This document shows positions 16,627 to 24,588 of a stretch of 64,000 bases of DNA, piece after piece. Origin of the DNA: Bacillota bacterium (lineage in GTDB: Bacteria > Bacillota > SHA-98 > UBA4971); NCBI GenBank assembly GCA_012842395.1, contig DUSX01000029.1:64109-128108 (forward strand), given 5' to 3'. Every line of letters starts with the position of its first letter. Position 1 is the stretch's first letter. The position numbers and the translations under genes were made by a program. Below the pieces are notes generated by a model. That model did not search any database and was not told the origin of the DNA. It worked only from the letters and a program-made list of their open reading frames with translations.

Positions 16627-16959
16627 GTGGCTTATGATGAGATCATCAGAAGACGAGTGGCGGTGTTCAAGGCGCTGGGCCACGAGACCCGGGCGCGGAT
16701 AGTCGAAATCCTGGCTACCGAGGGGGAGAAGTGCGTGTGCGCCCTCGTTGACCGGTTGGGTTTCGACCAGTCCACGATCTCCAAGCACCTCGCCGTGCTC
16801 AAGGCGGCAGGGGTGGTCAGCTCGAGAAAAGAAGGGCTCAACGTGGTATATGGTCTCAGAGCGCAGTGTGTGTACCAGTTCATGAGGTGCATCGACCAGA
16901 TGGCTGACGACGGAGAGTGCGTCTTGGCCTGCGCCGGTGCGTTGCGGAAAAAGGAGTGA
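16627..16959 (+). CDS. arsR: ArsR-family metalloregulator (second)
   Basis: A 110-residue ArsR-type repressor distinct from the first. The metal site is the CVC pair C36/C38 in EGEKCVCALVDRLG, with further cysteines in the C-terminal tail (CVYQFMRC, GECVLACAG) that could serve a second site. The recognition helix is DQSTISKHLAVLKAAG. I choose the GTG at 16627 because GGAGGTG ends six bases upstream. An ATG at 16612 lies inside the palindrome and has no site. It probably governs its own promoter and the arsP-type permease that begins seven bases after its stop codon. Confidence 0.88.
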   Translation: MAYDEIIRRRVAVFKALGHETRARIVEILATEGEKCVCALVDRLGFDQSTISKHLAVLKAAGVVSSRKEGLNVVYGLRAQCVYQFMRCIDQMADDGECVLACAGALRKKE

Positions 16960-16966
16960 ATGCTCC

Positions 16967-18145
16967 GTGAAGGAACTGAAGGCGTTTGCGGTAATAGCCG
17001 GGGTGTTTCTCCTCGCATACTTTGCGCCACTCGGCAATCCGCGCGTGCAGACAGCGATACTTGAAGCGTTCCACATGTTGCAAGAGTACGCCAGGCAGCA
17101 CGTGCTGTTTTGCCTGGTCCCGGCGTTCTTTATCGCCGGAGCGATGCGGAATTTCCTTTCGCAGCGGTCTGTGATGAGATATCTCGGGCGGGGCGCGAAG
17201 CAGTGGCTTGCGTACGCGGTGGCCTCGGTGTCCGGGGCGATACTCGCTGTGTGCTCCTGCACGGTGCTGCCGCTTTTCATGGGGATATACAAGCGCGGCG
17301 CGGGCCTTGGCCCAGCCACGGCGTTCCTGTATTCAGGGCCGGCCATCAACGTGCTCGCAATCATATTGACCGCGCGGGTCCTGGGGTGGCAGATCGGGCT
17401 TGCCAGGGCCATCGGTGCGGTGCTCTTCTCCGTGGTAATAGGGCTTGCGATGGCGGCTCTCTTCAGGGGCGAGGAGACGAACCGGCAGAAGAGCTTCGCA
17501 TCGGCGACGGCACAGGCGGCTGAGAAAGGCGAGCGCAGCCTGGGACAGACGATTGCGTACTTCGCGACGCTTGTCCTCATCTTGGTGTTCGCCGCGTGGG
17601 GCAAGCCTGCCGAGCCCGTAGGGTTCTGGAGCGACGTCTTCAGGATCAAGTGGTACCTGGTCGTGGCGCTTCTCGCCTACCTTGGATACATGCTCAAGGC
17701 TTGGTTCAGGCGCGAGGAGCTCGCGGCCTGGGAGGACTCAACCTGGGATTTCGCGAAGAAGATCATGCCGCTCCTCTTCGGAGGAGTCATGGTCGCGGGG
17801 CTCCTGATGGGGCGGCCGGGCGTCGATAGCGGGCTCATCCCGTCGCACTACGTGGCGGCGCTCGTCGGCGGGAACTCGCTCCTCGCGAACTTTGTCGCTT
17901 CTGTGGTAGGGGCCTTCATGTACTTCGCGACGCTGACCGAGATCCCGATACTCCAGGGGCTTCTCGGGTCCGGGATGGGCCAGGGGCCGGCATTGGCCCT
18001 CCTCCTTGCCGGACCGGCGCTTAGCCTTCCGAGCATGATCGTGATCAACAGCGTTCTTGGTCCGAAGAAGACGATTGCCTATGTGTCGTTGGTGGTCGTC
18101 ATGGCAACGATAAGCGGGATGATCTTTGGAGCCATCGTCGCATAG
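16967..18145 (+). CDS. ArsP/DUF318-type metal or organoarsenical efflux permease
   Basis: A 392-residue permease of the DUF318 family, which includes ArsP (exports trivalent organoarsenicals) and Cu/Zn exporters. Two similar halves of membrane spans are joined by a charged loop. The first half has the signature VCSCTVLPLFMG followed by GAGLGPATAFLYSGPAINVLA, and the second has a matching PILQGLLGSGMGQGPALALLLAGPALSLPSM-like segment. The GTG start lies behind AAGGAGTGA. Directly after arsR2, so a metalloid substrate is most likely. Confidence 0.8.
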   Translation: MKELKAFAVIAGVFLLAYFAPLGNPRVQTAILEAFHMLQEYARQHVLFCLVPAFFIAGAMRNFLSQRSVMRYLGRGAKQWLAYAVASVSGAILAVCSCTVLPLFMGIYKRGAGLGPATAFLYSGPAINVLAIILTARVLGWQIGLARAIGAVLFSVVIGLAMAALFRGEETNRQKSFASATAQAAEKGERSLGQTIAYFATLVLILVFAAWGKPAEPVGFWSDVFRIKWYLVVALLAYLGYMLKAWFRREELAAWEDSTWDFAKKIMPLLFGGVMVAGLLMGRPGVDSGLIPSHYVAALVGGNSLLANFVASVVGAFMYFATLTEIPILQGLLGSGMGQGPALALLLAGPALSLPSMIVINSVLGPKKTIAYVSLVVVMATISGMIFGAIVA

Positions 18146-18252
18146 GTCACTGCGCAGGCGGCAGGGATTCGAATGCTCAAGCCGTGGGCCGAGACGCGTG
18201 CAGGCTCCGGATCGCGTGCACATGACGCGAAGGCGTGAAAGGAGGGACAGTC

Positions 18253-18486
18253 GTGAAGGTAGAGATACTCGGAACAGGTTGCCCCAAATGTCGTAGAACC
18301 GAGGAGATGATCGCCGAAACCATAAAGAAGCTTGGGATCGAGGCTGATATCGTCCATGTGACCGACATTGACGAGATCATCGAGCGAGGGGTGATGATGA
18401 CCCCGGCCGTGTTCGTGGACGGTGAGAAAAAGATCGAGGGGAAGATTCCCACAGAATCACAGATCAGAGAATGGTTCAGCAAGTAG
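18253..18486 (+). CDS. Thioredoxin-fold redox protein (MTH895/TM0996 type)
   Basis: A 77-residue thioredoxin-fold protein with the redox pair C10 and C13 in GTGCPKC, a cis-proline at MMTPAVFVDG and the compact length of the MTH895/TM0996 family. The GTG at 18253 has GGAGGG at proper distance. Such proteins often sit beside DUF318 permeases in arsenic loci, where they may supply electrons or receive metalloids. The partner is not known from sequence. Confidence 0.85.
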   Translation: MKVEILGTGCPKCRRTEEMIAETIKKLGIEADIVHVTDIDEIIERGVMMTPAVFVDGEKKIEGKIPTESQIREWFSK

Positions 18487-18499
18487 CGCACAGTTCGGT

Positions 18500-18526
18500 G
18501 GCCCCGTCGCACCGGGCGACGGGGCC
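18500..18526 (+). terminator. Strong hairpin between the thioredoxin and ferredoxin genes
   Basis: GGCCCCGTCGC (18500-18510) and GCGACGGGGCC (18516-18526) form a perfect 11-bp stem with a 5-base loop. There is no T run, so it may stabilise the upstream mRNA or lower read-through rather than terminate. Confidence 0.5.
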
Positions 18527-18585
18527 AGGGTGTCCCGGTGTCGCTGGACATCTGGGGCAAAGCGCGAGGGAGGAGGAACCTTGAA

Positions 18586-18915
18586 TTGGGTTACAGAGTG
18601 CCGCGCGAACAGATCCCCTGGTATCCCACGATTGATGTTGAGAAGTGCACAGGCTGCAGGACATGTTACGAGTTCTGCTCACACGGGACTTACGAGTGGG
18701 ACGAGGAGAGGGGGATGCCAGTAGTCAAGAACCCGTTCAACTGCATCGTGGGCTGCAGCTCGTGTGCCCTGCAGTGCCCGGGGGAGGCCATAATGTTCCC
18801 ACCCCTGTCAGTACTGAAGCAATATCGGAATCAAAGCCACGACGCTGTATGGCGCCTTTTCCCTCGTGACAGCCGCCTTCACCGGCGCGCTATGGGAGCG
18901 CCTGGGGCTGGTTAA
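18586..18915 (+). CDS. 4Fe-4S ferredoxin-like protein of the ars operon
   Basis: About 109 codons from a TTG at 18586, which lies nine bases after GGAGGAGG. A GTG at 18538 is the alternative. Two cysteine clusters bind clusters: CTGCRTCYEFC, then CIVGCSSCALQCPGEAI, with a WDEERGMPVV segment between, as in small dicluster ferredoxins placed next to permeases. The conserved part ends around FPPLSVLKQ. The remaining residues in this frame look random and overlap the frame of the following half-permease by 50 bp. This suggests a frameshift or a recent joint near 18820-18865. Confidence 0.7.
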   Translation: MGYRVPREQIPWYPTIDVEKCTGCRTCYEFCSHGTYEWDEERGMPVVKNPFNCIVGCSSCALQCPGEAIMFPPLSVLKQYRNQSHDAVWRLFPRDSRLHRRAMGAPGAG

Positions 18916-19408
18916 GGAGGTCAAGCGAGTCAGAGTTCTGGGGGGCAAGCACGCGTCGGTAGCACGCGAGGAGGCGGCAACCCGCGCCGAACTCATCAGA
19001 CGGAAACTCGGGTCTGCCTTCACGCAGGCTGTAGGCCTCTTTCGACAGGTCCTGCCATATCTCATTCTGGGTGCGGCAGTCGGTTCATTCATCTACGGCT
19101 GGGTCCCTCGGGAGCTTGTTGTCCGATTGGCGGGCGGAAAGAATCCGTTGGCCGTTCCCATAGCGGCGGCCATCGGAGTGCCGCTCTACATCCGCGCGGA
19201 GACCATAATACCCATAAGCTCGGTGCTCATCGACAAGGGGATGAGCCTTGGCACCGTAGTGGCCCTCATTCTGGGCGGTGCAGGCGCCAGCATTCCCGAG
19301 GTGCTGCTGCTGAACTCGATCTTCCGAAGGCGGCTCGTGATCGCCTTCGTGATCACCATCTTCTCAGCGGCGACGATAGCCGGGTACCTGTTCAACTGGC
19401 TTCTCTGA
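18866..19408 (+). CDS. C-terminal half of a DUF318-type permease
   Basis: This frame, open from 18818, encodes about 180 residues. A membrane span just at the start (YGAFSLVTAAFTGALW) is followed by a charged loop and the second-half signature of DUF318 permeases (LPYLILGAAVGSFIYGWVP, PLYIRAETIIPISSVL, GGAGASIPEVLLLNSIF). The first half of such a permease is missing and the ferredoxin stands in its place. The GTG at 18866 has no ribosome binding site, so expression may depend on translation from the ferredoxin gene or a frameshift. It could also be a naturally split half-transporter. Full-length arsP is separate at 16967. Confidence 0.55.
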   Translation: MTAAFTGALWERLGLVKEVKRVRVLGGKHASVAREEAATRAELIRRKLGSAFTQAVGLFRQVLPYLILGAAVGSFIYGWVPRELVVRLAGGKNPLAVPIAAAIGVPLYIRAETIIPISSVLIDKGMSLGTVVALILGGAGASIPEVLLLNSIFRRRLVIAFVITIFSAATIAGYLFNWLL

Positions 19409-19518
19409 CTCCGGTACTCGACGGACTCTTGCTTGCGTCCCGTTGAGTTGCCGGCGGTTCTTAGGCAGATGATAGCGGGCGAGTCAAGCGCCTTAGGAAA
19501 CATAGGGAGGTGTCACGT

Positions 19519-19761
19519 TTGAGCGCAGAGACATTAAACAACAAAGGAATCCTTGGGGGGATATTCAGACAGGGGTCGAAACACGAGGGCTCGAAGAGCC
19601 AAAAAGGGTCGACAAGCGGATCATCAGCTGCCAGGGCATCCGGCTGCTGCAGTGCCAGCAAGTCACCTCAGAAACCTTCCTCGAGGCACAGCAAGTGCTG
19701 CGACATCCGGATCATCGATCTGGATGAAGAGGAGAACGCTACGGATCCCACTAACCGCTGA
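19519..19761 (+). CDS. Small Ser/Lys/Cys-rich protein at the end of the ars operon
   Basis: An 80-codon frame from a TTG at 19519, five bases after a perfect GGAGGTG. The product is rich in Ser, Lys and Gly, with two cysteine pairs (GCCSASK and KCCDIRI) and an acidic end (DLDEEENATD). The strong ribosome binding site and the position 110 bp after the half-permease argue that it is real. Vicinal cysteines in an arsenic locus suggest metalloid binding, but I do not recognise the family. Confidence 0.5.
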   Translation: MSAETLNNKGILGGIFRQGSKHEGSKSQKGSTSGSSAARASGCCSASKSPQKPSSRHSKCCDIRIIDLDEEENATDPTNR

Positions 19762-20063
19762 ACCAGACGGCGCTGGCGGAGACGTCTTTCGGCCGCGGAT
19801 CCGTTGAGCAGCAACGCAGGCGATGCCGAAATGGCACCGCGACCCGGGGACCGTTGCGCGGGCTTCCCCTGTGCCCGCGGCGGTCGCCCCCATAGGTGCT
19901 CCGGGCGGCCCGCAGACACGGAAACGGGCCTCGCCGCATGATATCGTGCGCCAGGAGGCTAGCAGGCTTGCAGGCTAGGCCCTGCTTCCTGGGCGCCCAT
20001 GGGTCGCCGCGCCATTTCGGCAGGACAAAGATAAGATAGAATGACGAAGTGTGGCCTCGCGCT
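19762..20063. other. Convergent intergenic region
   Basis: About 300 bp between the ars operon and the convergent ABC exporter. I see no gene. A GC-rich segment around 19951-19990 (AGCAGG and CCTGCT arms) could fold, but no clear terminator with a T run is evident. Confidence 0.4.
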
Positions 20064-20912
20064 TCATGCCACCACCCGCGGATACATGAACGCGCTCACG
20101 AAGGTCACGACTAAGCCCGCGAGCACCAGGACGCCGAGGTCAAGAGGCACTCGCGCGAGGTCGCCAGTCACCAGGAAGCTTCGAAGAGCGTCGACGATGT
20201 AGCTCAAGGGATTGGCCACAGACACGACCCGGAGCCACGCCGGCATGATGGTGATCGGGTAGAGCGCGTTGGATGCGAAGAAAAGCAGCATAGTTATAAC
20301 CTGGCCTATTCCCATGAACCTTTCTCGGGTCTTCACGATGGAGGCGATGATCATGGATAGGCCGGCGAAAAAGCCAGCTCCCAGCATGATGACGACGAGC
20401 ACCCCGAGCACGCCTGGAACGGTCACGCGGAGACGAACGCGCAGGACGGCCGCCACGACGAGCACTATGATCGCTTGGCTGATCCCTCTTATGCCTGCCG
20501 AGATCATCTTCCCGAGCACCAGCGCCTCGCGAGGAGTCGGCGTGGCGAGGAACTTCTGAAGAACTCCCATGTCCCGTTCCCATATGATCGATAGCCCGTA
20601 GAAAATGGCGATGAACACCACCGACTGGGCAAGGATGCCGGGGGTCATGAACTGCAGGTAAGTGAACCCTCCCGTCGGGATGGCGCGCACCCTGCTCATC
20701 GCCTGGCCGAAGATGGCGAGCCACAGAATGGGTTGCACGGCCCTGGTCATGAGCTCGGTAGGGTCGTGTCTCAACTTGCGGACTTCCATCTCCGCCATGG
20801 TGTAGGATTTCGCGATGATTGCGGAGAGCTCTCGCAGGAAGCGTTTGGCCCAGGAGAGCTCGGTCCCCTTACCCCAATCTTCGCGCTGTTCTTCTGACTC
20901 TAAGGGTGTCAC
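20064..20912 (-). CDS. ABC-2 type exporter permease
   Basis: A 282-residue integral membrane subunit of the ABC-2 family with six spans and the family pattern MTPGILAQSVVFIAIFYG, RDMGVLQKFLATPTPREALVLGK and NALYPITIMPAWLRVVSVANPLSYIVDALR. It acts with the ATPase encoded just upstream to export drugs, lipids or polysaccharide precursors, and DrrB-like drug exporters are the closest well-known type. The GTG at 20912 has a GGGGGA site and overlaps the end of the ATPase gene by 44 bp. An earlier start at 20969 is less likely. Confidence 0.85.
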   Translation of the reverse strand: MTPLESEEQREDWGKGTELSWAKRFLRELSAIIAKSYTMAEMEVRKLRHDPTELMTRAVQPILWLAIFGQAMSRVRAIPTGGFTYLQFMTPGILAQSVVFIAIFYGLSIIWERDMGVLQKFLATPTPREALVLGKMISAGIRGISQAIIVLVVAAVLRVRLRVTVPGVLGVLVVIMLGAGFFAGLSMIIASIVKTRERFMGIGQVITMLLFFASNALYPITIMPAWLRVVSVANPLSYIVDALRSFLVTGDLARVPLDLGVLVLAGLVVTFVSAFMYPRVVA

Positions 20913-21660
20913 GCAGGGTCCCCCCTGTCTCCATAGTCGACCCTGTGAAATACGCGAAAGCGTCCTCAAGGGTGGCGTTGTCCCTGCCCACTTGTCTCTT
21001 CAGCTCTTCCGGGGTCCCAACGGCTGAGATCTTTCCCAGATGCATGATGGCAAGCCTGTCACACACGCTTTCCACTTCGTCCATGTAGTGGGTTGTGACA
21101 AGGATCGTGGTGTTGTAGGTCGTGCGGAGATTCTTGATGTGGTCCCAAACGCTGCGGCGAGCCATGGGATCGAGCCCTACCGTGGGCTCATCCAGGAAGA
21201 GCACTCTCGGGCGGTGGAGCATCGCCTGCCCGATCTCGAGCCTCCTGATCATCCCACCTGAATACGTCCTGACGAGGGAGTCCGCGGCATGGTCGAGGTC
21301 CAACAAGGCGAGCATGTGCCGAATCCGCTCGTGGCACTCCCCGGACGGCACATCGTAAAGCCGCGCGAAGAAGAGCAGGTTCTCGTAACCAGTAAGCGAG
21401 CCGTCGACCGAGAGCATCTGCGGGACATACCCGATGAGACGCCGGACCTCCCTGGCCTGGCGGACTATGTCATAGCCACCGATCACGCCTCGGCCTTGCG
21501 TCGGCCTGAGAAGGGTGGTGAGCATCCTTATCGTCGTGGTTTTCCCGGCGCCGTTTGGCCCCACCAGGCCGAACACTTCGCCTGGGTCCACGTCAAAGGT
21601 TATGCCATCCACCGCCTTATGGGGGCCGAAGCTCCTGACCAGGTCAAATACCTCAATCAT
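20869..21660 (-). CDS. ABC exporter ATPase, DrrA/CcmA type
   Basis: A 263-residue nucleotide-binding subunit with the Walker A GPNGAGKTT, the signature YSGGMIRRLEIGQAM, the Walker B VLFLDEPTVGLDP and the switch histidine in VTTHYMDEVE. The start MIEVFDLVRSFG at 21660 overlaps the stop of the marR gene (ATGATTGA). ATG 21669 and 21708 are further upstream in frame. With the downstream permease it forms a two-gene DrrAB-like exporter, coupled to and probably repressed by the MarR protein. Confidence 0.88.
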   Translation of the reverse strand: MIEVFDLVRSFGPHKAVDGITFDVDPGEVFGLVGPNGAGKTTTIRMLTTLLRPTQGRGVIGGYDIVRQAREVRRLIGYVPQMLSVDGSLTGYENLLFFARLYDVPSGECHERIRHMLALLDLDHAADSLVRTYSGGMIRRLEIGQAMLHRPRVLFLDEPTVGLDPMARRSVWDHIKNLRTTYNTTILVTTHYMDEVESVCDRLAIMHLGKISAVGTPEELKRQVGRDNATLEDAFAYFTGSTMETGGTLRDTLRVRRTARRLG

Positions 21661-22159
21661 TTTCCTCATGTGTTGTCGTCTCGCTTTCCTCGAGTTGACC
21701 GTGGGCAACCTTCTGTACTAGCCTCGCGAGCGTCATTCTCTCGTCGGGGTCGAGGGGTTCGAGGAGAGAAACAAGCACGTTGAGCCTGATCGAATCCAGC
21801 TCATCCAGGCAAGCTTTTCCGGCGGGCGTGAGCCTCAGCGTGACGACGCGCTGGTCGACCTCGCTTCTTTCCTTGCTGAGGAGGCCGGCCTTCTCGAGCC
21901 TTCTGGTCGCAACGGTCGCGGCCCCAGGAGTGATGCCCAATTCGGACGCGAGCTCGGAGACGGTGATAGAGCCCCTTCTCGCGACCCTTCTCAAAAGGAA
22001 GTGCTGCTCGAAAGTGCGGTCACCTTTGTGAACCGACCGGGAATGCCTCTTCCATAGGCGCCACAGGTCCCACAAGGCATGCGCGGCTTCGCGCGCTGAG
22101 GAGTCGCTGTCGCCGTGGGTGTCGGGGGCGTCGCGGTTTTGCCTAGGTGTCTTCTCCAC
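21653..22159 (-). CDS. MarR-family repressor of the ABC exporter
   Basis: A 168-residue winged-helix regulator with the MarR core FEQHFLLRRVARRGSITVSELA, the recognition helix TPGAATVATRRLEKAGL and the wing EVDQRVVTLRLTPAG. The GTG start follows AGGAGGG. It is first in the operon, overlapping the ABC ATPase gene, and a palindrome just upstream is a natural autoregulatory operator. The first 30 residues are polar and not conserved. The inducing ligand cannot be told from sequence. Confidence 0.88.
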   Translation of the reverse strand: MEKTPRQNRDAPDTHGDSDSSAREAAHALWDLWRLWKRHSRSVHKGDRTFEQHFLLRRVARRGSITVSELASELGITPGAATVATRRLEKAGLLSKERSEVDQRVVTLRLTPAGKACLDELDSIRLNVLVSLLEPLDPDERMTLARLVQKVAHGQLEESETTTHEEND

Positions 22160-22198
22160 ACCATTTACCCTCCTGGTACGCGTTCGGGAACAACAGTT

Positions 22199-22230
22199 TG
22201 ACTATAAAGTATTTTAACCATAAAGTCAAT
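22199..22230 (-). promoter_or_regulatory. Candidate MarR operator and promoter
   Basis: A 32-bp AT-rich dyad with outer arms TTGACT (22199-22204) and AGTCAA (22225-22230) and further pairing of the adjacent TA-rich bases. Each arm could also serve as a -35 element. It lies 40 bp upstream of the marR start, in otherwise GC-rich DNA. Confidence 0.55.
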
Positions 22231-22514
22231 AGAGAGCGCAGAACTCGAGATCGTCTTCTGCGCCATGAAGTCTTAGATGAACACCGCCCTCCCCGGCGAG
22301 TCGACGCGCGGGGAGCTTGGTCACGCCTCTGCGGGTGGGGTGGCGTGGGGGGCTAGAGCAGGGCTCCCTAAGGAGGTTCCATGCCCAAGGCGGCATGGCA
22401 AGGGATACGCCAAGCAGGGGCCGGCGATCCGATCCGGCGGGCAGGCGAAGCCAACCGGGAGGCATAGGGGGTCATAGGGACCGCGGTATCGGCATGGCCC
22501 TCGAACCGCGGGCC

Positions 22515-22925
22515 CTAGCTCGCGGAGTGCTGATCCTGACTTGCGGACGCGCGCTTCTTAGCCTTCGAGATGTAATCGAGAATGGCCAGGCGAAGAGCCG
22601 CAGGCCCTAGCACAGAACAGTGGATTTTCTGGTCTGGGAGACCGCCAAGCGCTCGGATTATGTCATCGTCGCAGATCTGGTACGCTTCCTCGAGGGTCTT
22701 GCCGATGGCAAGCTCGGTGGTTACGCTGCTCGTCCCGATGGCTGCGGGGCACCCACACAGCTTGAACTTGACGTCCACCAGTCTCCCATCTTTGACCTTG
22801 ATGGACATCTTGAGATAATCACCACACCTCGGGTCGCCAATGGTCCCAACCCCATCCGCGTCCGGGATCTCGCCCACGTTTCTGGGATTAAGGGAATGGT
22901 CCAATACCTTCTCGCTGTAAAACAT
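22515..22925 (-). CDS. IscU/NifU-like Fe-S cluster scaffold
   Basis: A 136-residue scaffold protein on which 2Fe-2S or 4Fe-4S clusters are built. The three conserved cysteines lie in GDPRCGDYLKM, KLCGCPAAIG and KIHCSVLGP, and the N terminus MFYSEKVLDHSLNPRNVG is typical. No cysteine desulfurase is adjacent. It is the last gene of the minus-strand cofactor cluster, separated from it by an inactivated MBL gene. The C-terminal tail is polar and probably disordered. Confidence 0.92.
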   Translation of the reverse strand: MFYSEKVLDHSLNPRNVGEIPDADGVGTIGDPRCGDYLKMSIKVKDGRLVDVKFKLCGCPAAIGTSSVTTELAIGKTLEEAYQICDDDIIRALGGLPDQKIHCSVLGPAALRLAILDYISKAKKRASASQDQHSAS

Positions 22926-22993
22926 ATTGTAAAATGCCCCTGCCTTTTAGATTCCGAATGTAGTTCTCCAATGCAGAGACGCGGGAATAACAA

Positions 22994-23481
22994 TCAGAAG
23001 ACGAAAGATGCGCCGACGCTCCCCAGCGCGAACTTTTGTCCTAGTTGGCGCGCCATTTCAGCACATGCTGCAAACCCTGTGCAATGAAGGGGGATCACCT
23101 TCTCTGCTCCGAGTTCGATGAGAGCCTGGATCGTAAGATGGATCCGGCTCATGGTGGCTTTCTCGAGATGCGTTCCGCCGATGACGGCGTGCACCTTTTC
23201 CATCCCGGAGACCTTCTGAATGCGCTTAATGGTATTAACGACGCCGGCGTGACCGCATCCCAACACGATGACAAGGCCCTTGGAGGTCCTAATGCCCAAG
23301 GATTGGTCGTCTGGGAGCAAATCAGTCACGAGCTCTTCGCCCCGTTGAACCAGGAACCCACGAGGCACATCCTCGAACTCAGTGGTTCCGACTACCTCTC
23401 CCGAGAGGACGATATCCTCCGCCGCTTCACCCAGTTGTCGACAAGCACGGTAATCTTGACATGCGCGGCCGCCTCACCCAC
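22994..23481 (-). pseudogene. Internally deleted MBL-fold hydrolase gene
   Basis: The 3' part encodes a C-terminal MBL segment (VPRGFLVQRGEELVTDLLPDDQ, VIVLGCGHAGVVNTIKRIQ, GGTHLEKA, VIPLHCTGFAA) as in the beta-ribofuranosylaminobenzene-type metallohydrolases often found in these clusters. Upstream, a short piece reading VKITVLVDN is the usual N terminus of the same family. The two pieces meet near 23430 in different frames, and the intervening 100-150 residues, including the HxHxDH metal site, are gone. Encoded enzyme activity is therefore very unlikely. The 3' frame alone could still make a 124-residue fragment. Confidence 0.75.
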
Positions 23482-23567
23482 ATGTATCAGCTCCTCGCAC
23501 CTATTTCACGACCCCGGGGACCACCTTCGCATCCGCGGGATCGCGGGGGCACCACAAACGCGGTGGT

Positions 23568-24497
23568 CTATTTGAGGCAGGACAAGACCTCCGTCCAAAT
23601 CCGTCGTATTGCTGCCGAGGCCTTTCCTTCCTTCCGATCGGCGCTCCGGTCGGCGGTCCCCAGAGGTGTCACCACAGGCATCCCCTTTGCCAGGGCGCTA
23701 ACTACTTCCTCGTCGAATGGGATTTTCCCTATGACCCGTATTCCATTATCCCGGCAATAGCGCTCGATCTCTTCCGCCTTGGTCTCATCTAGATCGTACT
23801 TGTTGATGCAGACCGCCGCGTTGACATCGAAGTGCCTCGCGAGCTGAAGGATCCTCTCCATATCGTGCGAGCCGGCGACCGTGGGCTCGGTTACGATGAG
23901 CGCTAGGTCCACGCCCGAAATGGACGATATCACTGGGCACCCTATGCCGGGCGGTCCGTCAGTAATGATGTAGTCCAGTCCGCGCTCCTCTGCTATAGAC
24001 CTGGCCTCGCGCCGTACCTGAGTCACAAGCTTGCCGGAGTTCTCCTCCGCAACGCCGAGTTTGGCATGGACGAGCGGGCCGTACTCTGTGTCTGAGATGA
24101 ACCAATGACCCGAGAGGTTATCGGCCATGGTTATGGCCCCTTGGGGGCAAGCGTGGAAACACACGGCACACCCTTCGCACGAAAGAGGATCGATCCGGAT
24201 CGTGGCACCGGCCATGTTGCTGCGACGGCTGTTGTCGATGCTTATCGCCCCGAAGCGGCATACGTTCACACAAACACCGCATCCGTCGCATCTCTCGCGG
24301 TCGAGCACAGCCTTTTTCGAGCCATAGAACTCTTTGGTCTCGCGTATCTTTGGTCCCAGAACAAGATGCAGGTCGGCCGCATCCACGTCGCAGTCCGCAA
24401 GCACCTTATTGTCTGCCAACACCGCGAATGCCCCAACTAGGGACGTCTTTCCGGTGCCTCCTTTGCCGCTTATGACCAGCAGTTCCTTCAACTCCAT
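23568..24497 (-). CDS. MinD-superfamily ATPase with two inserted 4Fe-4S motifs (first)
   Basis: A 309-residue P-loop ATPase with the deviant Walker A GKGGTGKT near the N terminus and an inserted dicluster ferredoxin segment (CDGCGVCVNVC and CEGCAVCFHAC). Then comes the switch region DYIITDGPPGIGCPV. This family occurs in pairs with NifX-type proteins in anaerobes and is thought to take part in cluster or metal cofactor handling. The substrate is not known. The ATG at 24497 follows GGGATGAC, and an ATG eight codons upstream is an alternative. It follows the second, similar gene by about 90 bp. Confidence 0.85.
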   Translation of the reverse strand: MELKELLVISGKGGTGKTSLVGAFAVLADNKVLADCDVDAADLHLVLGPKIRETKEFYGSKKAVLDRERCDGCGVCVNVCRFGAISIDNSRRSNMAGATIRIDPLSCEGCAVCFHACPQGAITMADNLSGHWFISDTEYGPLVHAKLGVAEENSGKLVTQVRREARSIAEERGLDYIITDGPPGIGCPVISSISGVDLALIVTEPTVAGSHDMERILQLARHFDVNAAVCINKYDLDETKAEEIERYCRDNGIRVIGKIPFDEEVVSALAKGMPVVTPLGTADRSADRKEGKASAAIRRIWTEVLSCLK

Positions 24498-24588
24498 GTC
24501 ATCCCTTCGAGGCCGTGTCACTCAGTTCACGACCAAGTCCGCCGTTCCTCGAAAAGGCGAGAGCCTTATCGCACCGCTCGGCGCCGCA

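Noticed and set aside
16594-17649. A 351-codon minus-strand frame opposite arsR2 and the permease
   Set aside because: The plus-strand genes have clear motifs and ribosome binding sites, and the antisense frame has neither.
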